A stretch of 64,000 nucleotides of DNA, from contig NC_045148.1 of the NCBI RefSeq assembly GCF_008831285.2, forward strand, positions 6,331,001 to 6,395,000, given 5' to 3'. Origin of the DNA: Nymphaea colorata. Its lineage: Eukaryota; Streptophyta; Magnoliopsida; Nymphaeales; Nymphaeaceae. Shown in pieces: positions 10,741 through 22,281 of this stretch (position 1 is the stretch's first letter; each line of letters starts with the position of its first letter). The translations under genes were made by a program, and so were the position numbers. The notes below the pieces were generated by a model. It worked only from the letters and a program-made list of their open reading frames with translations, was not told where the DNA came from and did not search any database.

Positions 10741-12423
10741 GATCGTCTCTCTCCTTCCCCACCCTTTGTGGTGTGTATCTCCCCTACCGTTGAGGTGGTG
10801 TAATCCAAACTCTTCAGCCCATGGCTCTGGCCGAAGTGAAGAAGAGGAGCTTCCATTGGTGATGATTTCCTACGTGCAAATCCCCAATGAAAAGATATCT
10901 CCTCTCGGTGCGGTTGTCCTCGAACATGAAGGGCTTCAAGAGGCAGGACGAGATCACGGGAAGGCTTGGAAAAAGGTGGGCCGTGGTTTTGTCCTACTAG
11001 TACCCTAGCATTGACGATTCCGCTAGCGAAAGTAAGGTTGGTATCGTGGAAACTCCTATACGGTTCCTTCTCTTTCACTGGTTCTAGGCTTGGCCAACAC
11101 CACCCTAGTAGGCTAGCTTCCTTCCCAGGCACATCGGGAAGGTGGGTAGTCGGAAAGGTAGGCCTAATCCCAATCTTGGCGAGTTTGGTGAAGCTCGGCC
11201 CTAGTAGGCAGCATTCCTCCTATAGGATGCAGGGAGTGTGTGGTCGGAGAGGTCACGCCCACAAGAAACAAGACAAACCGCAGTGGTGCACACGGAGACG
11301 ACCGAGGCAAGAGCTTGGTAAATCGCCCAGGCGCGCGTAGAGGGACAGGCCAAGCCACTCCTAAGTCCGACTCCGGACAGTGGCAAATCGCAAAGTGTCG
11401 GAATCTTCCAACTCAATTGTCGGAATTCCTATCGTCCCACCAAGTCCAGTGACTCTTGGTGTTCCCTCAGTCCTAAGACGAGGGTGCCCTTGCCATTAAG
11501 GCATCATTAATCTGACTCCTAAGCCGAGGGTGACAATCATATTCGGGTAAGAAAGCCATCAATCCTATCGTGGGAAAACGAAGAGCATTAACTCCGGGAG
11601 TGTGTCCCCAAGGCATGCGAGTCTCCAACCCTCAACCTCCTATCTCTGATCTGCTACGTGGCAGCATCCAAGGGCCCACACCCTTCAAGTTCCCGATGTG
11701 TAATAAAGGGGAATATCCCCTTTACTCCTCATCCTCCACATGCAAGGCAGGTAAGAGTCTTAACTCTCTCGCATCCCCTCTCCCGCTTCTCAATCTCCCA
11801 CCTCTTCCCTTCGTAAACCAAACTCATCATTAACTAATCTCCTCATAACCCCACCCCTCATCATTACTCTCCTTGTAACCCAACTCCCTCAGAAGTGCCG
11901 ACCATCATTGTCGGTAGCTGCCCTTGTCGACCATCCAAGATTGCGCAAGGTTTGCTTCCCGTCCGTCCACATCACGTCCTCCCTCGGCCAGGCTAGCCGA
12001 GCCCATTCCTCTGCAACATCATCTTCCTCGTCCAGGCAGGACGAGCCATTCTACCGTGATACGAGTCTTCGCCGATCTCCCCTGGCTGCTCGACATTCTT
12101 TTGTCAGGTTCGAACTCAGCCCTTCTCAGGTTGTGGCATGTTGAATGTTTGTGTAAGCTGCTTGTGTAAACGTGTAGCATACTCGGTGGTAAGGCCTTAG
12201 CCCCTAGTGTTCTAGTAGGTTGAGACCAAGGGCAGGAAAACGCACCTATAACTTCACCCAGGAAGCAAGAAACCGGGGTCAATAGCCCGGCGGGAGACGC
12301 GACCTCAAGAGATCTTGGGCGAGCGATTTGGCTTAGGGCATAGGTTCTTTGGCTCTAGGGTCAGCGCCACCATCGTCGGCCAGTAGATTGGAGTAGATTT
12401 TGTAGTCTACTAGAGTCAGCAAG
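10741..12423. other. LTR-like or leader-like non-coding DNA
   Basis: This stretch reads like plant LTR and leader DNA: CCGAGGGTG phrases, a promoter-like TAATAAAGGGGAATATCCCCT at about 11,700, and C-rich pyrimidine tracts with many short overlapping ORFs on both strands. It may be the rest of the gypsy LTR, or the LTR of a second, non-autonomous element whose coding part starts at 12,424. No protein family or second LTR copy was recognised. Confidence 0.3.
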
Positions 12424-12960
12424 ATGCCTTCTTGGGAGGAAGGAGCCGCGGATGGTGAAACCTCTTGCGGTTATGAGTCCAACGACTACAGATCCTTTGA
12501 AGAATATGAGCAATATTCCGAAGAGGAGGTTCAAAGGCAATCTGGAGAAGAACATTCAGATGCCTCAGACACGGAAAGGCTATATGAGGTTGTTGCCGAG
12601 GATGAAGAGCAACCCCCGGAGGGACATTTCGTTGAAGAGTCCCACCCAAGTTTCGTGGGAATCCGATCTAGATCGGAGGAGAGTCATGAAGTCTACAACT
12701 ACTCTCTACTCCGAAGCACATATGGGAAAACTGGGATTATGCACCACGGCATGGGCACAGATTCAAGCGTTAGAAGCAGCCCACCGGGCCACCAAACTCG
12801 TCAACTAGAGCAACCAAGTTGGGACTTAGTTTTGAACGCCTATGAAGAAGGTCAATATACATTCAAATGGATCCTATGGCAAGGACGAGAATTGACCAAA
12901 GGTTCACAGTGGAGAAGCGTACTCGGTGGATCAAGTCCGAAATGTGAGGTGCATATCTAA
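12424..12960 (+). CDS. Acidic 178-residue ORF, unknown, probably transposon-derived
   Basis: The ORF opens at ATG 12,424 and ends at TAA 12,960. The first 80 residues are very acidic and Ser/Glu-rich (SFEEYEQYSEEEVQRQ). The C-terminal part has WDLVLNAYEEGQYTFKWILW and resembles no domain I know. It follows LTR-like DNA at about the distance of a gag start, so it may be the Gag of a non-autonomous LTR element. A second, shorter ORF overlaps in another frame and is probably a shadow. Expression or conservation cannot be judged from here. Confidence 0.3.
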   Translation: MPSWEEGAADGETSCGYESNDYRSFEEYEQYSEEEVQRQSGEEHSDASDTERLYEVVAEDEEQPPEGHFVEESHPSFVGIRSRSEESHEVYNYSLLRSTYGKTGIMHHGMGTDSSVRSSPPGHQTRQLEQPSWDLVLNAYEEGQYTFKWILWQGRELTKGSQWRSVLGGSSPKCEVHI

Positions 12961-13114
12961 AATTTGGGCTTGGAAAGTTACCATTTCCAGTTATGGATGG
13001 ATCCGCATAACCAAACCCTGTTCATCACCAATGTTACCCATGCGAGAAAGCTAAGTGTAGATGGCTATATGGCGAATTTCATATAACTAGGAAAGACGCA
13101 GTCACATTGAACAG

Positions 13115-13154
13115 CATTCTACATGATGACACTGCATTCTACATGATGACACTG
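13115..13154 (+). repeat. 20-bp perfect tandem duplication (frameshifting)
   Basis: The unit CATTCTACATGATGACACTG is present twice, at 13,115-13,134 and 13,135-13,154. Twenty is not a multiple of three, so the duplication shifts the frame just upstream of the Myb/SANT-like tail. The second copy is in frame with the downstream protein. Confidence 0.9.
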
Positions 13155-13600
13155 AACCACTTCCATCTACACCTGCATTTCAGACGACTCCTTTGTACAT
13201 GCAGTCTGATAGTGAACAATCATTCACACAGATGCTTAATGATGATAGTCCCCTACAATCGGCAGTACCTCCAACTCCTACAACTGAAAATCCGACAAAC
13301 AATACAACTACATGTAGGTCAAAAAGGACCAGGTCCAACTCCTCTAATGATGACGTATATTACAATTTGTTGAACAGTATAGCTCAGAATGTGGACACCC
13401 TCACACATACTTGTAGAGGGTTTCAATATGTCAAATGTTGCGAAATCTTACAAGAGATGGTGGACAGTGGGCTCCTAGATAGTCATACGCGACTGATGAG
13501 TATGGATCTGTTAGCCGAGGGCATCAATTCCATGATCTTTGTCAACATTCCACCTTCAGATTGGGTGACATGGTTGTCGCGTAGACTTGCTGATTCGTAG
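13155..13600 (+). pseudogene. C-terminal part of a Myb/SANT-like (L10-interacting type) protein
   Basis: The frame encodes a Ser/Thr/Pro-rich linker with a basic RSKRTRSNSS patch, then a helical tail: ILQEMVDSGLLDSHTRLMSM, LLAEGINSMIFVNIP and WVTWLSRRLADS. This arrangement matches the C terminus of plant proteins called L10-interacting MYB domain-containing or Myb/SANT-like, many of which derive from PIF/Harbinger-type transposons. The N-terminal Myb/SANT domain is absent upstream, where a 20-bp duplication breaks the frame. The open frame ends at 13,600. I infer a truncated copy; assignment to the family rests on the pattern of the last 90 residues. Confidence 0.45.
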
Positions 13601-13950
13601 GTAAGAGTTCATTGTTTTATATTCAATTATTTGTATAATTCATGTCATGCAAAACATTTCTTGTGTGTTATTAGTATAATTCCATGATCTTCGATGTTGT
13701 TTGAAATTGTTGTTGTTCATGCAACAATTGTATGGTGATGAAAATGCACCTTCGAATGATGACTTTGTCTTAAGCGAACTGAAAATTGCAAGTCAAACAC
13801 ATCAGCGAGGAAGCAACAATTCTATGAGAGCTGCTATATCATCTCAAATGTTTACAGATTATCAATTGAATAGTAAGTTTGTTTATGAGTGTTGACTATT
13901 GTTTCATTTGATTATTTGACATTTGTTTTGTTTTGAATAGGACAACGAAG

Positions 13951-14175
13951 ATGATGTCTCGTCAAAAGTACTACGTGGTTTTCGAAGGTCGTGAGCGAGG
14001 CACATATGACAGTTGGGAGCGGTGTCAATCATTAGTCTATTGATACAAGGGCGCCCTCTTTAGATTGTTTGATTCATTCGAAGTAGCTGAGTATCACATG
14101 CATGAGTATGTCCACAACAAGTATGGTGTGCAAGTACGTAGGCCTCCACTAATTGAAGATGACATTGCAAAGTAA
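13951..14175 (+). pseudogene. RNase H1 N-terminal / viroplasmin-like domain, with stop
   Basis: From ATG 13,951 the frame reads QKYYVVFEGRERGTYDSWERCQ, then a TGA at 14,041, then YKGALFRLFDSFEVAEYHMH, and ends with TAA at 14,173-14,175. This is the pattern of the hybrid-binding domain found at the N terminus of RNase H1 and in caulimovirus viroplasmin: YYVVF.GR..G.Y..W..C, then K.F.S...AE. An intron-like boundary (TTTTGAATAG) precedes it. No RNase H catalytic part follows. It may be the next exon of the Myb/SANT-like locus upstream, or a separate fragment. Confidence 0.6.
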
Positions 14176-14568
14176 GATATAGAAGACACGAAGCTTGAAG
14201 AACGAAAGTGCAGCTACAAATGTTGGATTACTTGTTTTGTGATTACATGTTTTCTTTGTTGGATATGTACTCATTAAACTTTTTTTTTTTCTGGAGTAAG
14301 AAATACACCCTTTTGTGGATTTGTACTCATTTAACTTTTGTGGACATATGCTCATTACACAGTTAAACCTGTATGGGTTAGCTAACTTTGTTATCGTTAT
14401 AAATTTTATTTCGTCAACTATATTGCACTGTTAGATGTCATGGTTTTAACTGTGTTATTTTTTTTTACATATAATTGTTGTTCGTACCATGTGCATCTTG
14501 TTGGTTTAGAAGATCATGTTCCAATTTCTTCCCACGTCAAATTGAGGAGGAGAAGAAAAAAAAAACAA
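14176..14568. other. AT-rich DNA, no gene recognised
   Basis: The sequence is T-rich with homopolymer runs and frequent stops. Nothing recognisable was found. Confidence 0.4.
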
Positions 14569-14694
14569 TATTTACCACGATAAATTCTTCTTGTGCATTA
14601 AATAGGATTAAATTTATCACGTTAAATTCTTCATGTGCATCAAACATGGTTAAATTTACCACGTTAAATTCTTTCTGTGCATCAAATATGGCCT
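14569..14694 (+). repeat. 42-bp tandem repeat, three units
   Basis: Three consecutive units of about 42 bp start with TTTACCACGATAAATTC, TTTATCACGTTAAATTC and TTTACCACGTTAAATTC, and each goes on to TGTGCATCAAA-like sequence. A diverged start of a further unit (GCCACGTTAAATTTCACC) appears near 14,745. Confidence 0.75.
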
Positions 14695-14939
14695 TAGATT
14701 GGAAGAGGGAGAAATTTCATCCTGTAAATTTTTTCAAAAAAATTTGCCACGTTAAATTTCACCCGACAAGCAAACGGGCCCTTACGTCGGTTTCCAGAAT
14801 TTTTATTCAGGAAATTTGTTTCCACTCTCCGAAGACGAAAAAATGCATGTTGCTTCCCGCGGGCAACGCAAGCTTGGTCACCCGCAATGGTTGCGGGACT
14901 GCCGAAAGCTTGGTCACGAGCGATGGCTGTGAAGCGATG

Positions 14940-15235
14940 TATTCTGCATACACAGAAAGAGAGAGAAAGAGAGACATTAGAGGGAAACCTTCATACAGAA
15001 GAGGGTGGCTCTCTAGAAGAAACCCTTTTCCTTTTTGAGGGTTTACCTGCATAGGGTTTCTCTAAAACATTCTCCAACACTGAAACCTTCATACAGAAGC
15101 AAAAGAAACGAAACCCTCTGCCTCTGCATAGATGGTTACATAAAGAAAGAGTTTCAGAGCTCTTCGAAAGTGAAACCCTCTACCTCTGCATAGGGGGAGC
15201 CCTCTGAAACCCTCTAGGTAGAGGCAGAGGTTTCT
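14940..15235. repeat. GAAACCCTCT direct and inverted repeat cluster
   Basis: The phrase GAAACCCTCTGCCTCTGCAT near 15,110 recurs as GAAACCCTCTACCTCTGCAT near 15,171. It is followed by an inverted version (AGGTAGAGGCAGAGGTTTC) ending near 15,234. ACCTTCATACAGAAG also occurs twice. The direct and inverted copies could fold into an imperfect hairpin. No coding role is apparent. Confidence 0.5.
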
Positions 15236-16600
15236 TATAGACAAAGATGAAGAGATGAAAGGGTAGAAGAAGATGAAATATCAAAGCCTGAACGTTGAAC
15301 CCACCTGTTGTCGGTTGCTGGTCGTCAGTTTCCAGTCTGGTTTTCCAGTGAAGAAGAGAGATCAGTGGAGAGGAAAGAGAAGAGAAAGGCAGAAATGAAA
15401 GAAAAAAAAAGTTCGAACCTTTCTTTATACAGTTAAAATGAAAAATCTTCATTCCACCCAACCCCACCCCACCGTTTTAAATTATTTTCAAAATGGTCGA
15501 AATAGTTTTTCAAAATTACCTATATGACTAATAATTTTAAGAAAATTTCAAAACACAATCTTGATAAAATTTTGGCACTTGACTAGACAGGAAAAAAATT
15601 GATAATTGTTATTTGAACCTGATTAACTTTGTGAAGAGTTGAAGCGAAATTCTCATCTATTCTGTGTTTAAAAAAAGAAACTATTTTTTCTGAAAATATG
15701 TTTATTATAGAAACTTGTTTCTAGAAATTTATTTCTTACTTATCACACACACATAAGAATGAGAATCAAAAAGATTTTTCTCATTCCTTTTTTACAGTAA
15801 ACTTATTTTCAAAAACATTTTTTCAATTATAGGTTTCCAATCCATCAAACAGCCTCTAATGGACATATCACATACGCCTCTAATGGACATATCACATACG
15901 GGTTAACCTTTTTCTAGTGAAAGGTATGTTTTCTGAATGTTTTTTCTAGCCCAAAAGCTGTCGCATGCTGAATGTGAATTTTCCTCAACATCTTTTGCAA
16001 ATGACCCAATGATGCCTTTCCATGCAGCTGCTTAGCTAGAGGCTCTCATAATCAGCATACATAATACCCCTCTTTAAAGGTCAAAACTACAGCAATTTGG
16101 CGTGGCAACACAGCGGCCATGGCAGCCACCCTTTCAGAGAAAACTGTTTCTTCCTGTTTCATTTCTGTGTCCAAATAAGGGAAAACTGTTTCTTCCTGTT
16201 TCATTTCTGTCCAAATAAGAACCTGATCACAAGCAGAAAACTTAAGTTTCTTGAGTAAACCTTTTAGGGCATAGTTAGCAAATCCATGACTCGGACTCGG
16301 ATTGGCTGATGACCAGGTCACTAGGTTAGCAAGTTGACTTGTCAGCTCGGTGAGTTGACTCATCAAGTCAGTCGAATTTTAAAATAACCCGAATAGGCCA
16401 AGTCATACACGAGTTAGAGGTGAGCCGAGCCAACCTTAACTCGTGGCCAGGTTTTCTAGCAATCCGAGACTACTCGGGCGATTCCCAAGCCAACTCGGCG
16501 AGTGAGCTGAAGATAAAGTCATTTCAAATATCCAGTCTTATTAATCACCTTGAAATAGTAGAAGACAACCATATATTCCATACCAAATCAAGGCTATACT
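15236..16600. other. Spacer with small tandem duplications
   Basis: I see no gene here. Two local duplications are present: a perfect 24-bp duplication at 15,852-15,899 (GCCTCTAATGGACATATCAC...) and a ~41-bp duplication at 16,139-16,219 (GAAAACTGTTTCTTCCTG...). From about 16,262 to 16,500 the DNA is rich in ACTCGG/GAGTTGACT phrases, like small inverted-repeat transposons found elsewhere in the window, but no clear ends were found. Confidence 0.5.
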
Positions 16601-16988
16601 GAAGTTTGTACTGAACATAAGATTATTGTTTTGTGTCGGAAAGCTCGCAGATGCTTCACAAAAAGGTTGCCAACTAGCTGATTTAGTTCTGCAAAGAAAA
16701 CATCAAAGCTTCACATGCTGCTAGAGGCTAGTATCTCGCAAAACGAGTGTTTAACATTTATCATCACACGAAAATGCATACAGATCCCTTCACTCGCTCC
16801 CGTATCGGACCATGATTGTTCTTATGAGAAGCAATACGCTGGCAATGCTCTTCTAGATATGAATGGGACTAAGATATGTTACAACTCTTCGTAATGATGT
16901 TTTACTTGAAAATCACATCCTTCCTGTCTGAAAATAATCTGATCCATGAACAACCTTGATTCCTTTCTCACTCGGGGATTGGACGACA

Positions 16989-19900
16989 TTAACTTGTTGT
17001 CAAACCACTGATAGGAATAACTGCATCAGTACCAGATACAAATTTATCCTCCAGAAAAGGAATTGTTTTCCATGCCTTCAATCTTATCAAGCCTTGTTCA
17101 TCTAAATTGAGTAAAAAGGCATCAAGGGTTAACAGTAGAGAAGAAATAAGTGGTGTTCAGAGAGGTTAGTGATTAGAAACAAGGAATATCTTTTAAATAT
17201 GTAATCTCACCCTTGACATGGTCCTCTCTTTCCATGCAAATTGCACCATAGTGTGTATTAGCCAACTCAAAGAGTGCAAACCTCCAACTCCTTGCAAACT
17301 TATCCAGACTGCTAGAAGTTTCAAGAACCGTTTCTAATGTCTGAATACATTAAAAAACATGTGACTGCTCCACGCCATTATTCCAAGAAACCAAAAGTAG
17401 TAAGCAGGATGAACCCAAAATTGGGATGTAACCAAATTATACCAAAAAGAACATACATATGGAGGAGAACAAGGTTGACTAGAAGACTGCAGCCCCTCAG
17501 TTGCCCTAAATCGAATTGTAAAGTCCCTAAATGGAGCCGCCCAAAATCCCCTTCCCAATGCTTTAACATAGGCTTCCTGCAAAGTCGGATTCACATATAA
17601 TGAGGCTCAAAGTGGAGTTAGACAATTTCTCATCTTCACTATCTCAAGCATATATCTAGCAGATTTATATCATATTTTTGTTGCTTTTTTGTGTGTCTGC
17701 CATTTTCAGTAACCAATAACCTTATATGCGGCACATGCAATCATGTCTTTGTGTTTCTCCTTAAATATCATTTTCATATAATCAATATTTTAATACAATA
17801 AGAGACAGGATGCGCAGGCATAGCTTCAATGAACAAACACTTAAGACTTAATTTACATGAAGAACAATATGGCCACAAAAAAAGGAGGTCCTAGGACATA
17901 AAACAAAAAGCAGCAGAAAGCGACGAAGAAGTACCAACACTTTATACAGCTACAACATGTCAAGATATGTCACCTTCATGGTCCACAATTTGATAAACTC
18001 TTGCTGTTGAACATCAGGGTCTGTCAGGGCCTCCAAAATTTGAACTTCTGCAGGTGAGAAATAGCGCCGAGCAAAAGATAAGGTGTTATTCCTTGTCTTC
18101 CTTTGTTTTTCTTCTATGTCAATGCCAATCTGAAATCAAAGAAGTAACAAAGTTTAAAAATTAAAGATGAAACATCAACTAATTTAAATGTATCATAAAA
18201 TGTGGCATAATAATGTAGACAAAAGCCAAAAATGAATTACCACAGCACCAGAAGTCACAGCACACGCGATCAAAGATGGTGTATGGGAGATGTTAAACTG
18301 TAGTGAAGGTGGCTCCCAATTTTTCTCTTTTGCCCATAACAACTGCTCATACATGCAGGTTGCAACTTAAATATTTATACGCTGGCAGATCATTTACAGC
18401 TCAGTTTATTATAAGACATGCATCATGCAGAGAGTATAAGTAGTAAACTGGTTGTACCTCTGGTTTGCCAAATTCGTTCTTCTTGAACTCCAATGACTTT
18501 GGACTTAGCTGAGAACTTGTATCTGATTTCACATACGGACGGGTTCAAATGGAAGGTTCCATGGAGAGATTCAAAAAAGTAATAGTATGCAAGTAGCTGT
18601 GTGGTATATGTGACATACAACATTAATTCAGTATCATGTTTTTGTGCAGATGAGTAAAATCAGCAATCTAATGGACCATATGCTACAAGATATAGAAACT
18701 CCTTCCCTAATAATATGATATTTATACATTATAGGAGGAAATAACAAGTTCTCCACAGAAGCACTGCAACATAAGCTGAAGCCTTCAAGATATCAACTAG
18801 GACCATAGGACGTAAAATGAAAAAATGTTACTCAATTAGAAGAATGAAATTCATGGAAGGGAAAATTAAATTTTCCTGAATCAAATTCGAGAATGTTCCT
18901 TCTTTGGCACTGATACAGTTGACAGGAAAGAGATGCCGAAGTAAAAAAAAAAAAAAAATGAATGTTAGACATTCCTCCTCCTGGATCTGAATTTATTAGT
19001 GTTGAATGCATGTAAAGAACAAGGTCCGCAAAAGAAACATTTGCATACAACTGCTCTGCATGATTCCAGAAATAGTTCCTTTATAAAAGCCTACCATGTG
19101 CAAAAAACCAGGACACTTTGATAAGCCAAAAGAGAAAAGCTTGTTGGAATCAAAAGCACTCTCCTGAACTATTAAGCATTGACATGCACAGACATGAACT
19201 TTAACAATCACATAGAAGCCACTTTTTTCTTTTTGACCTGCACCATATGTCTCAGAAAAAAAATGCATGCCATTGCCATGTTGCACGTCTCCTTAGAAAT
19301 GAGAGAGGTCATGACTATGAAAAGGAAAAGTGACAAATTCACCATAAGCTTATCAAGCATCCAATTCATTATTCTTAGAAGATGAAGTCAAACTAACAAC
19401 ATCAAGAGATTCAAATCTGATCTTCAGGATTTACACCATTGAATGATTTTCTATGGTACATCCCAAAGGAGATCATTAACTTAGTTGATCAATAAATTTG
19501 ATCATTGAATGATTTTCTATGGTACATTTCAAAGGAGTTCATTAACTTAGTTGATCAATAAATTTGGTGGATTTGAACCCACAGATTTGTAATTTTGACT
19601 GTGTCATGCATATTTACACAGTTTGAGACACAAGATGATGGGTTAAAATGAAAATGGTAGAACAACCACGCAAAAGCAAGGAGGGAATATAATTTGTAAG
19701 AACTAAGAAGTGATATCCACCCGCAATTATTTGGTCAGACAATCAGTCAATTGAGCAAATCTGAAAGCGGTCAAAATTTCAGATGCATAACATTAGTAAC
19801 TGTACAAAGCCACAAAGTGAAAAAATATATAAATGATTCACAAACATATGCAAGGAACAAAAAAATTATGAGTTAACTATGTCTCTTCAGTGAATTGAAT

Positions 19901-22281
19901 GCAGTATTTTTTACAAGAACACCATAGAAAATCATTTTAAACACAGAGTTAATAGAAAAGGAGCTTAAATCCTACATCTCACAAGGGTAGTGCGCACCAA
20001 AGTACGAGTCAAAAGAGCATGCTTTTGAAGCTTGTCATCATTGAAATGGTAAATATTTTCCTTTTCATCCAATGATAGTTGCTCCATGTATAGCTTCAAC
20101 AGAGATTTCTTTTGTACTTCATCAGGTATGACATACCAAAGATGGGTCTCCCTGGGGAAAAAGCACAAGAACATTGACATTCTAAGACTAATTTAACTTA
20201 GAATTTGTATTTCTGGAGTAAACATGCATTTAAAAGAAGTGGAAAAATAACTAATGCTACTACAATTAACAGCCTGAATGATAGTAAAAAATGATAATGA
20301 TATCCAACGATCAAGCATGTCTGATTTCATTTGTGAAAAGAACAGCCAGGCAATGTCAGATAGAGTAGTAGTGAACAAACAATTAACTTACAAACTTAGT
20401 TGTCAAGGCACCCAGGCAGCAGCTAGCGCCTAGGCGGGACTAGGCGCGCCTAGGCAAAAAAGGCGACCTTTTTGTTTTTGTTTTTTTAGTTATGTTAACC
20501 ATCACTTAATAAAATTATGTACTTGAAAAACTATTTGGTTCTGTTCTAATTGAATGTTTATACTTTGTAAATAAAGCCAAAAGTAAAACATGAAAAACTG
20601 TTCTGTGCTTGTTTACATGACAGATTAAAAGTACATTTCCAGCTTGTTTACATACTGGAAAACTTGTTGTTCTGTCCAGCTGATGCCTTAGGTTGATACA
20701 CAAAAGAAAACACATCATTCTTGTTTACATAATGCACACAATGCTTGCATTTCTTATAGACTATTTCAGTTACAGACCTTATAGACTAGTTCATTTGAAT
20801 CATTTCAAACAAAAAACATATCAAATCAGTACATATAGTATACATTACAAGTTTACAACGGATTGTACATATAACATATACATATAACACACAAAATACC
20901 CTCACAAATGAGAAAATAAATCTGTATTCAGGTTGCAAAAGTGAGGTCTGCACATTAACCAATAATAATAAAGAAATAAGCCAATGCATGTAGAGAAACC
21001 AAATTAGAATTCAAAGTGACATTTTCCATCTTAAAAAATCACTAGAAATCAAAAGTGGCCATATTTGGGTTTCCTAGACATTTCATTTTATTCAGCACTA
21101 CCAACCTCAAGACCAAGGGTTTAAAACTAGACCTACCTCGGGCGAATATGTGATCTCAGGCCAGCACATACAACTACAGCATATAGTTGATATCAGTCAA
21201 AATCCTGCATGTATGTATCTTTACAATCTCAATGTCCTAGGTGCTTTTGGTCAGATTTGACAAATAGATGTGATATATAGTGGGCTTACCGCTTATCTGA
21301 ATTGTGGTTCCTTTTTTCAAAACAGAATATGTTTGTTACATGAAAACAGTATTTGGCTTTCTAAATAAGACCTCCATCTCCAAGCTTAGCTGAGAGTCTG
21401 AGACGTGGCTCGCTCTTTTTTATTATTGCAAAGCAGTGTCAAACGAACCAACAAGCATTATGAGCTGCCCTTCCATTTTTCAAGCGCTATAAAATCCTGT
21501 ATTCAATGCCAGTTTCTAGAAACTCAAGAGTTGATTTTTACCAAAATCAACCATCGAATTTGCTCAAACAACTAGCGACCATAAGATCTTGGAGATGATT
21601 AAACATAAGCGTGCCAATGAAGCCTTTACTGGAACTCAACTGGATTAAGGCCAATCATAGTCCTAACGATTGACACCACATAGAAGAAGCAACCTGCTAT
21701 ATACATTTAATCTCTAAACTTTGAAACTTGTTATAACGTGCTTTCTATTTTTCACTTTGCTAGCGTCACCGGTAAGGTTGACCTCAAGTTTCTTTTCCTT
21801 TTTTTCTTTGCGTGCAATTGTCACCATGAACTGGAAGCAATTTGATGGCTTAAATTCCATGTGGGGTGCTGCTAACATTGTAAATAAGCCATTAAAGGTA
21901 CGTGCAAAAACAAGAAAACCCTGGAGCAGTGCATAATATCGTCATTCAGAACAATACCATAACTTCAAAGGCAACTATGTAGCACATGATATCGTTATAT
22001 TCAGAAAGATAAGATAACTTTATCTCACAACAAAATAACTTCAAAGAGAACTGTAGCATTCTAAAATATCGCCATTCAGAACTACTAAAATAACTCTATG
22101 TAAGCGCGTAGTAGCAATCGTAAATGGGCTATGAAAAGAAAGTGTTACAACATCGAAAACCGCAATCCATGATATCGTCGCTTATAACCACAATGTACCT
22201 TGGAGAAGGAAGCGCCACTGGAGACAGCAAAGAGGACGGGGGCGAACATAAGAATCTCCTTGCAAAGCAATCCAATTGCAT
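16989..22281 (-). CDS. Sfp-type 4'-phosphopantetheinyl transferase (holo-ACP synthase)
   Basis: The enzyme moves the 4'-phosphopantetheine arm from CoA to a serine of acyl carrier protein. Exons on the minus strand: 22281-22199, 20151-19976, 18522-18458, 18342-18241, 18129-17974, 17576-17457, 17340-17211, 17092-16989. They sum to 936 nt (311 residues plus stop), and every junction is GT-AG and keeps phase. Signatures: ETHLWYVIPDE at 29-39, RTLVRTTL near 77-84, KSLEFKKNEFGKPE at 95-108, FNISHTPSLIA at 124-134, GIDIEE at 144-149 (Mg-binding Asp146 and Glu148), FSPAEV near 165-170, and WTMKEAYVKALGRG near 191-204 (Lys-Glu...Lys catalytic motif). The first 28 residues (MQLDCFARRFLCSPPSS) have Arg but no acidic residue after Asp4, like a mitochondrial presequence; Arabidopsis has a mitochondrial homologue. 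No damage is seen. The start is the only ATG fitting exon 1. Confidence 0.93.
19437..19566. repeat. 66-bp tandem duplication in intron 2 of the transferase gene
   Basis: Two adjacent copies start at 19,437 and 19,503 with CATTGAATGATTTTCTATGG and end in TTGATCAATAAATTTG. They differ at only a few bases (CATCCC/CATTTC, GAGAT/GAGTT). The insertion lies inside the 1.45-kb intron and away from splice sites. Confidence 0.85.
20395..20475. repeat. CCTAGGCG-rich palindromic motif in intron 1
   Basis: A G/C-rich cluster, GCCTAGGCGGGACTAGGCGCG, sits in otherwise AT-rich intron DNA after TTGTCAAGGCACCCAGG. Repeated CTAGGCG units of this kind are typical ends of plant inverted-repeat transposons. A matching opposite end was not found within the 2-kb intron. 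A related CTTAGATGCCTAGG phrase occurs near 27,760. Confidence 0.4.
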
